Positions 23,109-35,156 of a stretch of DNA of 64,000 bases are shown piece after piece. Origin of the DNA: Juglans regia (Eukaryota; Streptophyta; Magnoliopsida; Fagales; Juglandaceae). Within the stretch, counting starts at the first letter, position 1, and each line of letters starts with the position of its first letter. The stretch covers positions 1-64,000 of the forward strand of contig NW_023361675.1 in NCBI RefSeq assembly GCF_001411555.2. The letters run 5' to 3'. The position numbers were made by a program, and so were the translations under genes. The notes below the pieces were generated by a model. It saw only the letters and a list, made by a program, of their open reading frames with translations. It ran no database searches and was not told the DNA's origin.

Positions 23109-24948
23109 AATCTCATTTCTTAACCGTCATGGTTGGGGATTTATGTTGCAGAGTATGTTCTTGTTTACATTGTATTCTCCAATTTGCACATGTATTGCTT
23201 CCCATGTTGACATCATGTCTCCATATTAAATGTTTAGCTGATATCCATCCAGGCAACTTACCTTCAATAAGATACCTTATTCCCACAAAAGAGTGTGCAT
23301 TCTCTCTAGAAAAACTCGATCACTTCGAGTGCCTTTGTTGGAGAGCAGGGTGGAGCTGTGGCTCTCACCTTCCTCTCTTTTTCTTTTCTATTACTGCAAT
23401 GTGTATACACTTTTATAGTAGTGTTTTTTAGTTTTGGTCAGATCTATTGCTCTCCGGCCGCCATCAGTTGGCACACGCAGATCAGTCCACCCAATGTTGT
23501 GATTTTGACTATGTTATAGTTTTTCCTAACCGATGATCTTGAAAAATGGACTACGGATCTTTTCAAAAAACATCTCAATATAATAAATTGCAGTGCACTC
23601 ATAACTTTTACTGCTTCCAGTGGAGGTTCCACCACCATCAGCGGTGGTTCTATAATTCGCATGACTTTGCAAACTGCTAACTACAGTCTTTTAAGACGGC
23701 ACTCTCTTTGTAGGGCATGTGTAGAAACCAAGAAATTGATCTCAAAATCCGTTTTATTTTTCTTTTTTTACCACTTCTCGCACAGTGGTTATTAGGGGTG
23801 CTACCCGCATAGTGCGGGGCAGGGGCACCCCCTCCCCACCCCCCGCCCCGCACCATGCGGGTGTTGAGGGTTTTTCCCCCACCCCCCGCCCCCGGGAGGC
23901 GGGGGCAGGGTCCCCTTTTTATCTCATCTTATGATTTCATTCAATCTCCTTCTCAAACATAATTTAAATACAAATATTTTCAAATTAATCATTACAACTT
24001 TCCTTAACTTTCAAATAAAAAATAAAAGAAATTCAATTTTTTCAAATCCTAAAATAAAAATTATATTATAAAATTATATTCTAATAATATTTTAACTTTA
24101 TAATATTTTTATTCAATTTTTTTATCTCTAATTTTCCAAAATCTAAAATACACTCAACTAAAATTATCTCATTATTACTCACAAACTATTTTACTACTAT
24201 TTATAAAAATTTTATCTCATTTCACTCTCCAAGCGTATCCTAAACCATTCAGGATGGATTTTATGATAATTTTAAAAATATATATATATAAAGAAAGTTG
24301 ATTAAAAGTGACATCCAATAGATGTTGTATATGAATTTCATTTTACATTTTGCTATAGGAAAAATCTATTTTGCCTCCCAAGTTATACCGCTCAAATGTA
24401 TTATTTGATAAATTTTTATTTATTTTTTACTTGGTGATTAAGGAAGCGATTTTTAATGTATTGGTGTATTTTTTTAATTTAAAAAATTTTAAAAATTTAA
24501 AAAGAAAAAAATAAAAAATAAAATAAAATAACTAGCGATCATTAGGAGCGGTACTACGTAGAGTGGCACCGCTCTTTGCTATAATATTTTCGCTAGATGT
24601 GGAGTAAACTGCACCCATGTCTAAAAAATTTAATTAATTTCTCTCCTAATTTTTCCACTATTGGCACTATCATATTCAGTTTTGCTACAGGCAACTGCTC
24701 CACGAAATCGTCGAGAAATCAGGAAACCATGTTGGCTAATCTATTATTAAAAAAAAGAAGGAAAAAAGAAGAAGAAAGAAGATAAAGATAACAGACGAAA
24801 CGAAAAAGAGGAAAACTTCAGAAGAAAAAGAGATCACGTCTAGCTTTGGAAGAAAATTATGCAATTTTAAGTCTGGAAGAAAGAAGAGATTGTCGTCGTC
24901 GTCGTCTTCTGGTCTGGAAGAGCTCTGCGTCGTCGCATTCATGTGGGT
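23109..24948. other. Intergenic with transposon fragments
   Basis: 3' UTR-like sequence runs to about 23430. From 23794 to about 23930 there is a GC-rich end of a Mutator-like element (AGGGGTGCTACCCGC, then many CCCC/GGGG blocks) that matches the right end of the 24957-28007 element but has no partner. From 23935 to 24240 lies an AT-rich MITE copy ending CAAGCGTATCC. No gene was found. Confidence 0.5.
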
Positions 24949-25203
24949 GTCTCGTCTAGGGGTGGGCAGCAAGGCCCTACATCCTGTTGATCCGCCCCGT
25001 TCACCCCGCCCCCACCTAGCATGGGCGGGGGTTTCGGCCCGCTCAAGCGAGGTTCGTGGGCCCTCGCCCACACCCCAAGACAATTGCGGAGGCGGGGAAA
25101 GGAGGGGGTGAAGCCCCGCTCTGCTTTTCCCCAGCCCCGCTTAATATATATATAAATATATAATTAAAATTATATATATATAAAACAAACCCCATAAATA
25201 AAG

Positions 25204-25249
25204 TGAAACGATGCTGTTTTGTCATGGACAAAACGGTGCCGTTTCACTT
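25204..25249. repeat. ACGNCGT hairpin before a pyrimidine tract
   Basis: AGTGAAACGATGCTGTTTTG and its near-complement CAAAACGGTGCCGTTTCACT flank six bases (TCATGG). It is directly followed by a long CT-rich stretch (25260-25400), repeating the layout seen at 10974-11290. Confidence 0.7.
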
Positions 25250-25519
25250 TTAGTTAAGGTTCCTCCCCCTCCCTGCATCTTTCTCCTTCAGCCCTTCTCG
25301 AACTCTCCTCTCTCACTCTCTCTCTGTCTCGATCTCTCTCAGTCTCTTGCGCTCTCTCAGTCTCTCTCATTCGAACTATTCTCTCTCTTCGTCTCGCACG
25401 ACTGCACAAGTAGCACAAGTATGAGACTTCCACTTTCCAGTTACTCCACCGTCGGTCCGTCGTTTACTCGTGCGAACTTAAAGTTATTTTTCACTTTGAA
25501 TTCACCACCACTCAAAGGT

Positions 25520-26211
25520 AGGGGTGTAACCGGTCCGGTCTGGTCAGGTTTTGGACAAAATCTAGGACTGAACCGATATGTACTGGTTTTGTATTTTTCA
25601 AAACCGATTACGCCTCGATTACCCTCCTAAACCGGTACCTCCGGTTTTACCGGTTTCCAGTCCGGTTTTCCCATTTTTTTTAAATGTAAAAAACATATAA
25701 TAAAGTGTTACTTATTATGATAAAATGTTATTAATAATTTAATATATATATATATATGTATTATGTTTAAAGCATATGATCAATTAAATTTTCATCTTTA
25801 AGATTAAACTTTTATTTGATAAATCATAACAACATTATCTTATATATAATTATATTAATAACATATGATCAAACAAATTACAAATGTTCATATTTAAAAT
25901 TAATATTTTATGTTATAATTTATAAGTTATAATATGAAATTATTTCATATATGATATATAATTATATATTAAATAATATATAATTATATATTATATATAT
26001 AAATATTTTGTATAACATATAAAATTAAATTTTTTTTTTCCAACCGGTCTGGTTCGGTCCCGAAAACTACGGAACCGAAACTGGACCAGATCTAGCCAGT
26101 TTTCATAAAATATGAATCGGTTCCAGACCGAACCGGTTCAAAATCGGACCAATTAGTACGGTTCGGTCCGGTCCGGTTTGTACCGGTTTCTCGGTTTAAA
26201 TTTACACCCCT
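25520..26211. mobile_element. Non-autonomous Mutator-like element, 692 bp, rich in ACCGGT/CCGGTC
   Basis: ACTCAAAGGT is duplicated at 25510-25519 and 26212-26221. The ends are AGGGGTGTAA on the left and TTTACACCCCT on the right. Each end carries a cluster of CCGGTCCGG-like motifs, separated by an AT-only core of about 350 bases. It lies inside the 3.05 kb element, so it is younger. Relatives with the same end motifs lie at 10760-11466, about 46477-47120 and about 60360-60690. Confidence 0.85.
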
Positions 26212-27359
26212 ACTCAAAGGTAAGAAATTTGAAACCCTAGACTTTTTTTTTTTTTTAGTTTTGGATTGGAGATTGGAGGAAGGTTGGGTTGAATCGGAGA
26301 TGGAGGATGTCAATAATTGTGAATTTGTGTGCTGTGGAGAAATTTATGCGTGTTTTTGATTCGTGTGTTTGTTTGTTTGTTTCTATTTTTATTTTTGTTT
26401 TTGTATAATCTGAAACCCATTCTTGAAATTTAGGGGTTTCAATTGAAACCCCTTAAATTTTAAGGTTTCGGATTGAACCCCTTGAGTTAGGGGTTTCAAT
26501 TGAAACCCCTATTTTTTTTAAAAAAAAAAAATAGATAAATTTGAAATTTACATTAAAAAAAATGTTTTTTAATAATAAATTTCGTTTTTAAATAGGATGT
26601 ACGAGATTTACATGTTATCAAATATTTTAAATAGGATGCAGTTTTTTCTTTTAATGAATTGCCGTATTGCAATTACATAATTTGCATGTTATCAAACATG
26701 CGCATATAATAAAAGATATTCGTTCAATCTGTTTTTTCATGCTCTGCCATTTTCTTCATTTTAAATAGCAAGTTAGAAATATTCGGAAAAAACATAATAA
26801 TACACCTAAAAATTTTTTATAATTATTTTACTATTTAAAGGTCCATAAACTAATATGATTGTAGCACTTCATTAAAAAGTATTTTCAATCTTACATAATT
26901 ACTCTTTATTCTAAATAGAATTACAAAATAGTTGCAAACTACTTATGGGTTTATCTTTAATGGCCCAAAAAATGCATATTATAAAACAGTTATATATGAA
27001 TATGGCTTGTTTACGCGAAGAAAGATAAGTCTATTAAGTTTATTTTGAAACCAATATTAATGGAAATAATAATGTGATTAAGTGCATGTTTGGAATTACA
27101 GTGAAAAATATAACTTATAACTTTGAGGTTTATAACTTATTAAAAAACTATTTGTTGTTTAATAATTATATGTTTAAAACACTTTCAAACATGTTACATT
27201 TGTTCTATTAAAAAGTTTTTAAGATTTATGTAAACATTTTTTAAGAGTCATAACACAACTCCAAACAAGCCCTAAATATGTTCAATTGATTTCATTCCAT
27301 TTAATTTGTGCACACCACGTGTTCCTGAGTTCCCAATATATGACACATGATATTTAATA

Positions 27360-27391
27360 AAAATGATGCTACTCATCATCCTATATTATAC

Positions 27392-27430
<39 letters not shown>

Positions 27431-27559
27431 GCATGTGTTTTTTTAATTTTATTATTTTTAAACTAATTGAGTTGTTCTCATACTTGTTATAAGAAAAGTG
27501 AAAAAAAATTAAAATAGGTGTAGTATGTAAGGATGAATGGATGATAAGTGGGATTATTT
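27360..27559. mobile_element. hAT-type MITE, 200 bp
   Basis: ATTTAATA is duplicated at 27352-27359 and 27560-27567. The ends are AAAATGATGCTACTCATCATCC on the left, with the related complement of GGATGATAAGTGGGATTATTT on the right (given as end motifs CTACTCATCATCC and GATGATAAGTGGG). It contains a (TA)n run. The 8-base duplication points to the hAT superfamily. A relative lies at 61624-61816. Confidence 0.65.
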
Positions 27560-28060
27560 ATTTAATAATAAAGTAATACTACTCATCATTCATTTTAATA
27601 TCATCCTCTCATCATCCCATCATGTTGTATTAAATGATTGGAAACTATTTATAATGTTTCACTTATAAGCCTATCATTTAATGTCATATTAATAAATGTT
27701 GAGTTAGGGATTTCAATTGAAATCCCTAAATTGAGTTAGGGGTTTCGAATTAAACCCCTAAATTGACCTAGAAGCTGTTTCTGGGCCCTTTTAGGCCTAT
27801 TTCAACAGTTTCTGGGCCTTTGGCCCAGTAGTGTGCGGGGGGCGAACGGAGGATCCCCTCCACCTGCACCCCGTTATCCGGGACGGGGTCTCCCGCCCCC
27901 GCACTCCGGGGGCAGGGGGCGGAATACAAAATGGCCTCCCCGCCCATGCAGGGGCGGGAGGTGGGGTGGGGGCTACCCCACCCCGTAGGGGGCGGGTAGC
28001 ACCCTTAGTCTCGTCCATCTCTGCTCCTCTTTGCGTGAACAAGTGGTAGATCTCGTCCAT

Positions 28061-28214
28061 CTAGTGCACGTAAAGAACTGGTAGCGTCGAGTGTTTGAAG
28101 TTTTGCTTGACTCCATAATCTGCAAGGTTTATCATAGCCGTCACCAAGAGTTGACCTTTGACCGCCTTATTCTTTCGAGCATCATACACGTAAAACTCTA
28201 AGTTGTTCTTCAAA
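28061..28214 (-). pseudogene. Fragment of an NT-C2 domain protein gene
   Basis: The minus strand reads KNNLEFYVYDARKNKAVKGQ, then LLVTAMINLADYG and LPVLYVH, and stops at 28063-28061. This matches the middle strands of the plant N-terminal C2 (NT-C2) domain (EF-Y-Y-P-R-KAVKGQLLGTAIINLADYG in relatives). The segment that normally lies between LADYG and the last strand is missing. No other exon of such a gene was found. It is probably a relic exon next to the Mutator-like element, whose right end is 50 bases away. Confidence 0.5.
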
Positions 28215-31200
28215 AAACTTTCATGGGCTGTGCCTTTTCTGGATACTTCCCTATATAAAGTAACCGGAAGCCTGGAGACTCGCCGATTCCAATTCTTCCA
28301 TCCCTAACACCACAAGTAAAGGACCCAAAAGTTAAAAAGAAAGATCTTCGATTCTGAGAATAAGAAAGAGAACGAAACAAATCTAAAATCTCCAACAATC
28401 TTGCTTGCATACATATAACCCACTCCACTCATTCAACTACACTAAACATCATTTTATATGCCACGAGAAGAGTCTCACAAATGATTAGTCAATGAAGAAA
28501 ATAATAATAGAGTATACCGAACCAAAACAAAATAATATTGGAGTAAACAATCATTTGTAAATGCATACGCTTCATAGTCTCTGGAATAGAACAAAATAGC
28601 AAAAACAATTCCAACTCCTGTCGAAGCAGTTAATGAAAATTGTAACAATTGGTAAGAGAAGAAATGAAAATGAAAATGAAAAATTTTATTTAAAAAGTTC
28701 CAGTCGCAGTCAATTCAATTATTTGAAAAAAAAAGGGAAAAATAGAAGATCAGCCTAACATTTAGAGCAATGAATCAAGGACGAAAGAGGGATAAGACGG
28801 AAACAATAATGCATGATAAGGCTGGAAAAAAGCAGCAGATCTAGATAAAAGAATCAAACACGAGTGGGGAAGGTGGAGGACGAAGGACGGAGATGGAAGG
28901 GAGCTATGAAAATGGCAGAAAATGGGTGTCGATTTCGAACTGGGGGAAGACAAATGATGGAAGATAGAAGGAAATTTTGAAATGGGAAAAACAACGCCAT
29001 TTATATTTTGCCACGTGGGATAAGGTGTCCCCGTCGTCCTCTGGCCGGTTGTCTATAGAGTTTTTCTTCCAGTATTTTCATTTCAGTCCATCTCTCTCAA
29101 TAGTGACTTTCTCAATGACACGATGAGATGCATTTCAAATTTAACGAGACAATCTCACCATTCTTTACAGTACCTTCAGCAAGGAATATCTGACTCTCTT
29201 GGTAATGGTCTCCTAATATAATATCTGTTTTTTTTTGGGGAATCAATTTATGTTTTGTTTTAGCTTAAAAATTTGGATTAATACGAAATAGGACATAATT
29301 ATATGATATTGAATTTTGATAAATATTGTAAATATTATATGAATATATCATTTGTAGTTAGAGAAAATATTTGAAATCATTAAAAAATATTAGAAAGTAT
29401 ATTATTTAAATAATATAGAGAAAAATAAAAAAGTTGATCTATAATGTATTATAAATGTCAATAGATAAAATAGAAAAATTGGATTTTAGTGATGTATATT
29501 AAATGAAAGGATAAAGAAGTCACTGTGAATGCACTTAGGGGATGTTTGTTGAATAAGATGAGATAAGAATTTTGTGAATATGAATGAATTGATTCGAGTT
29601 AAGATATTTTATTGGGGTTTGGGAAGAGGGAGAGACTGGTGAATAAAAAATATTATAAAATCAAAATATTGTTAGCATATAATTTTTATTTAAAATTTTA
29701 GAAAAGTAACATTGTTCAAATAAAAAACATATGTACGGTGAATGAGATGAGACGAAAAATTCTCAAAATATTTAATTTCTTTCTCAAATATTATTTAAAT
29801 AGAAAATATTTTAAAATTTCAACTTTTTATCTAATCATTATCCAATCTTTACAATTTTTTAAACTCTCAAAACAAGACATTTTTAAAATTTTAAATTAAA
29901 ATTTTATTAAAAAATTATATACAAATAATATTTTAACTTTATAATATTTTTATTTAAATTTTTCGTCATTTCTTAAAATCTAATAAATTTCTTAACTCAA
30001 ATGATTTCACTATTATTTGAAAAATTCTAAAATACTACAACTATCCAAATTTGTTCTCGTTTATAATAAAAATAATTTTATAACACGATAAAACCCTATT
30101 TGGAATTGCACAGAAGTCTTAAAAAATGTTTAAATAACCTTAAAATTTATTTAATACAAAAATTAGTTTGTTTTGGTGTTACATATTAAAAAAAAAATTT
30201 AATCTCAAATAAGTTAAAATGTACTTTTGAGCAAAAATTTCATTTTGGTGTTTTTCCTCAAACATGCTTTTCAAGATAATGCGGGGCGTAACTCGAATTT
30301 TAAAAATATTCTCAATAGACGAAAATACCCATGCAATTTTAGGATATTTATAAATTTTAAAATTTAAAGAATATGATCATAATTTTTTTAAAAAATAAAA
30401 TGATAGTCTTTTCTTCATCAAAAAACATATTTTTCATTTGTTTTCAAATAAATATAACATGTTGGAGAGTGCTTTAATATATAATACCCTAACAACCTAA
30501 TTTTTTCATTAAAAAATTTTTAATACTATATAAACACTTTTTAAAACTCTTACTGCAACCACAAACAAAAACTATAAGGGCCTATTTTGGGTTGCAGTAG
30601 GAGACTTAAAAAAATATTTAGATCACTTTAAAAGCTATTTAATAAAAAGTAAATTTATTTGGGTGTTACATATTCATACATTTTTAATTTCAAATAAGTT
30701 AAAAAGTACGTTTAAGAAAAAGTATTATTTTAAAATTTTTTCTCAATCATTCTTTTATGAATAATACGGAACGTAATTTGAATTTTAAAAAATTATGAAT
30801 GGACTTAAGTACCTAAACAACTTTCAGATAATTACAATTTTCAAACTTTCAAGAATATGATTATAATTATTTAAAATTTAAATAATCGTCATTTATATCT
30901 TAGAAAACACTTTTTTTAATTTATTTATAGATAAATGTAATGTATTGAAAAGTGTTTTAAATATATAATTATCAAATAATAAATAACTTTATAATAATAA
31001 AATTTATTATTTAAGTAATAAAATGAAAATCTTAAAACTATAAGCTATATTTATATTTCTTGTCCGAATCTAAAAAATTGCATAAAGTTATCTTCACGAT
31101 TGCAATCTCAAGATTCTCAATCATTAAGGTCTGGTTTGGGTATAAAAAATTGGTTAGTGATAGGATTATTATTTTATTATTATCTATCTACTATTAAAAT

Positions 31201-31576
31201 GTATTTTAAATTTTTTTATTTTTTTTTTTGTTTTCTTTTAAATATTTTTTTAACATCTTTAATCACTAAGAAAAAATTAAAAAAAATATAATATAACTTT
31301 ATTAATACACACTTCTTTAATCATTAAGTAAAATAAAAAAATTAAAAAAAAAACAAATATAAAAAGAATAATAAATAGATAATAATAGGGTAATAATCCT
31401 ATCATTATTTTAAAAAGTATTTTATCACATCTCATATTATTATTATAATTTTTTTAAGTTTTTAAATAAAATATAATAAATAATTTAATTTTTCAAATAT
31501 CAAAATAATAATATTATTAAAAAGTAAAATTTTATTAACCTTTCGAATTTTATTTAAACTCGCTATCTAACCCGCC
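28215..31576. repeat. Gene-free AT-rich region with MITE copies
   Basis: No gene was found in over 3 kb. 29745-30060 is an AT-rich MITE copy, and 30100-30570 and 30585-30990 are two related AT-rich blocks that align with each other (both contain ACATATT...AATTT...AAATAAGTTAAAA and TTTTAAAACTCTTAC/ATTTTAAAT ends). 31125-31575 is a further MITE-rich stretch directly abutting the Harbinger element. Open frames at 28210-28428 and 28762-28953 (minus) show no domain. Confidence 0.45.
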
Positions 31577-31799
31577 TAAAAGCATTGGCAATGAACTAGC
31601 CATTTGCCAATGCAAGTCTAACTTAAAAGTAAAAAGAGAAAAAAATGCCCACATCGGCCTAGCTAAATATCTAAAGTTCAACATTTTAACTACAGTAATT
31701 CTCCATCTCTCGCCAAGTCTGGCGAGCTACTGCACACACACCAAATGTTTATTTTATCATTTCTTGACTCCCGCTTAAACTTTTCCCTCGATTTTTCCC

Positions 31800-32212
31800 T
31801 ATCTTCTTCCCGAAACCACATTTCTTCTTTTTTTCTTTTCTCTCCCGAAAATCATTCTCTTCCTTTCTTTCTTTGCCCTTCTTTGTCTTCATCCCGAAAC
31901 CCCCATTTTCTCTTTATTTTTTCTTTCTCCCGAACTCCTCTTATTTTCTTCTTCGACCTTCTGTCTTCGAAGCCGATTTCTTCTTTATTTTCTTTCTTTC
32001 TCCCGAAACCCATTCGAATCCTTTCGTCGTCACCCTTGTATTTCTTTCTCCCAAACCTTCTCTCCCGAAACTCCTTCTCTTCTTCTCTTCCGGCCTTTTC
32101 TTTCTCTCATCTTCTTCTCTTCTTCACCCTTTTCTTTGTTTCTCCCGAAACCCCCTTCTCCTCTTATCTTTTTCGCCCTTTTACGCCTTCTCCCGAAACT
32201 CCCGAAACATAG
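31800..32212 (+). repeat. CCCGAAAC/pyrimidine repeat region of the Harbinger 5' part
   Basis: About ten copies of TCTCCCGAAAC or close variants occur at irregular spacing of 30-70 bases in a CT-rich background. It ends with CTCCCGAAACTCCCGAAACA. The long open frames here (31745-32212, 31873-32256) result from the stop-poor pyrimidine bias and are not called as genes. It may be the leader or promoter of ORF1, or transposase-binding sites. Confidence 0.6.
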
Positions 32213-33987
32213 CAGGTCTTCTTCATCTTCTCCTCACTGGAAGTGTCGACTGGTGATAAGTTTTCTCACTCACTCTCTGTTTTACTCACGGGGTCTCACA
32301 TCCCCGATTATTTAAACACGCACACACTCAGAAATCTTTGCTTTCACATGATTAAATTTTTGGGTTTTACAATAACAGAGTTGGAGGCAAACACAATCAC
32401 TGGACCGTGTGGCACGCTCGTGAAAGCAATCGATCCCCACGTCCAGGTTTAGGTATGGATGATGCTGTTTTGAGGATTGTTTGCAATTTATACAATATTT
32501 ATTTGGGGATGTATATTTTTTTTTTATAAGAATTTGTGGACTGTATATATAGACGTGATTTGTGGAGATTTATGAGGGTTTTATTTATTGGATTCAAACC
32601 TTGTGCAATGTTGTTGGTTATTGGTATTCTGTTAGTGGAATTGTTATGATTATGCCTCTGTTATTGCAAATCTTTGACTGTGTTCATATAACTTCAAGAC
32701 ACAGAAATTGACTACCATATTAATCGATGACTACACTTGGGTCCCATCAAATGTAAAGGCTGATCATCAACTGAGAAATGGACTGTTAGTGTGCTGAAAT
32801 TAGTTAGAAGATATTAAGGCCATATGGTCTGTACGTATGAACTCAAACTAGTATTGAACTTTGTAATAGGAACATCATACATGCCTAGAATTTATGTATT
32901 CAACTTTGGGAATTCATAAAAGTAATGTTGCTAGTGGGAATGTGTGAAAACTATAAGGGTCTGAGCCTACCTAAACTATAATGTGTGAAAACTTTGGGAA
33001 AAAAATCAAAGTAAAGTAATTTATGCTAACTTTCATAATTATCTTCTAAATGAATTTTGTGAGCTTGTTTTCAAAGCCTATAAGGGTCTGAGCCTACCTA
33101 AAGCCCCTATACATGTATCATTTGAAATGTGTGTAACCAAAAGTGAGTTACTGTGGCATTCTGTAAACGGTCCTCTTGGTTTTGCATGTCTCGGTTTTAT
33201 GACTGTTTTGCTGGACTGCTTTGGTTTTCTGGACTGCTTTGGCATTATGATGGTGCTATTTAGATCCTACCATATTTTACCACATTTGTTTCCTTTTCCT
33301 TCTAATTTTTTTAAACTTTGCTTGTAAACTGTTAAGTTCTATTCTGCCTAGCTATTGCCAATACTTTGCTTGTAAAAAAAGTTTAATTTTTTTAAACTTG
33401 GCCGCATCTTTTGCCAATATGACTAGTGGAAGGAGATGAGAATGAGCCATTGATGTACTTGGGAAGGTGGGTGTCTTGAATTTTTAAGGATAAACATTGT
33501 TGGAATTCGGTTGAATTTGGACCACATGATATCCACTGCTTTTGTTTTATGAATCATACAGCATATTGATTTTTTTTGCTTATTTTTGGCTACTCTTTTC
33601 AACCTACCTAGAATGCAGATTTTTGGTATTTGTTCACATTCTTCTCTCCCTCTTCTATGTGCATTCTCTGAAAATAGATACCCCACTAAATGGTTGTTTG
33701 CTGCTTATGGATAATATATAATATCATATATATTATGGAATGGATGTATGCTATTTTAAAATTTTTAGATTACAAAATAACCCTTGTACCTCTTATTCTT
33801 TTGGTTTTCATTATTCAATTTCCTTTGTTTATGCAATATGATGTTGAGATGTCTTGATGATGCTAAGATACTACAACATTCCATTATGAGATACTATATA
33901 ATACAACAATATGATGCTGAATATTTAATATTCGACTTGAATATTGGCCAATGTTCTGATTCCTTGAAAATTTAACCATTTTCAAGG

Positions 33988-34970
33988 ATGGACACACGTT
34001 TTGATGATGACCCATTCTTCACTACACTATTGCAAAGTGGAGGAGGAGGTTATAATAGCGCCCCAACGCAACATTGTAATGTTGTTGTCCAAGCAACCCC
34101 TAACGACGGTGAACAAAGGCATCCATCTAAAAAAGTTCAAAGAGGTGCATCGTTCACTGTTGAAGAGGATAACCTCCTCGTCTCAGCTTGGCTCAACATT
34201 AGCATTGATGCGATAAGGGGTACTGATCAAAAGTCTAGTCAATTGTGGGAAAGAATTACCTCATTTTATCATGAATATAAAAAATCCAACATTGCCAACC
34301 GTTCTGATGGTTCTTTGATGAATCGATGGTCTACGATTCAAAAATGGACAAATAAATTTTGTGCATTTCTAGCACAAGTAGAGTCATTGCACCCGAGTGG
34401 TGCAACGGAGCAAGACAAGGTATGTTGTATCACGGAGCAACGCAAGGTATGTACCATCTTCCACCATTCATGCAATTTGTGATAGACTTACTTATGAACT
34501 AACAAATATTTCTTCACTTTTTGTAGATTGAGAAGGCAAAGATGTTGTACAAAAAGATGGTAGGCTCCAATTTCACAATGGAGCACTGTTGGTGTCTTCT
34601 GAGACACCAACCAAAATGGCAGCAGCACATCTCCACCGTTGGTAAAAAGAGAAGGTCACCAGAAAAAGTGTTTGGTGAAGTTGCTGTGGACATAGCCGAG
34701 GATGACGTGGAGATTCTAGCTGAGAGACCTCCAGGCAAAAAAGCTGAGAAAGAAAAGGAGAGGAAGCGGAAGTCGATGGAAGGCAGCAATGGTGAGATCA
34801 AGATTGCTTTAGTTAAAATGACCGATGATAGAGCGACATCCATGCAAGAGCGTAGAAATTCTGTGTTGAAGGCAGAAATAGAAAAATCTTTGGTATTTGA
34901 CCTAAAGAAGAGGAAGTTTGAGGCAAAGATGATACTGCTAGATCTAAGTGGCATGAATGCCATGCAGTAG
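33988..34970 (+). CDS. Harbinger ORF1: Myb/SANT-like DNA-binding protein
   Basis: There are two exons, 33988-34419 and 34527-34970, joined at AAG|GTATGT and TTTGTAG|ATTG. They give 291 residues without a break. Residues about 50-120 form a Myb/SANT-like (trihelix) fold (RGASFTVEEDNLLVSAWLNI, LWERITSFYHEYKK, RWSTIQKWTNKFCAFL). The C-terminal half is the NAM-associated-type region rich in Lys and Glu (PPGKKAEKEKERKRK, then a coiled LKAEIEKSL stretch). In Harbinger elements this protein helps move the transposase to the nucleus and to the ends. The second donor-like CAAG|GTATGT at 34447 repeats the first and may be an alternative. Confidence 0.85.
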
Positions 34971-35156
34971 CAGTATTTCGGCAGTATTCAACTCAAGATT
35001 TTTTAGGAATGGAGATCTCATTCCGGAGGTACATCTACATCTCCTTTAACTACTTATGGAGATGTCTAGAGTCTGATGTTGTTAGTATTCAATATTTTTA
35101 AACTTTTAGTGGCTGCCCAGCCACATGTGGGCTAGATAACATGTAGTTGGGTAGCA

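Larger units (their letters stand above)
24957..28007. mobile_element. Mutator-like element, 3.05 kb, non-autonomous, with nested insertions
   Basis: GTCTCGTC is duplicated at 24949-24956 and 28008-28015. The left end reads TAGGGGTGGGCAGC and the complement of the right end TAAGGGTGCTACCCGCC. Both ends are GC-rich, with GGGGCGGGG-type blocks (24957-25140 and about 27830-28005). No transposase was found. Inside is a gene-like module (hairpin 25204-25249, CT-rich leader, ATG at 25421, donor-like CAAAG|GTAAG at 26221). A 692-bp element splits the module, and an hAT-type MITE lies at 27360-27559. Repeated AGGGGTTTCAATTGAAACCC palindromes occur near 26430-26510 and 27710-27765. Confidence 0.75.

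Noticed and set aside
27797..28060. Pro/Gly-rich frames on both strands
   Set aside because: They lie in the GC-rich terminus of the 3 kb Mutator-like element and reflect base composition.
31745..32256. Two long overlapping plus-strand open frames (155 and 127 codons)
   Set aside because: They come from a stop-poor CT-rich repeat region with CCCGAAAC motifs; two frames are open at once, as expected from composition.
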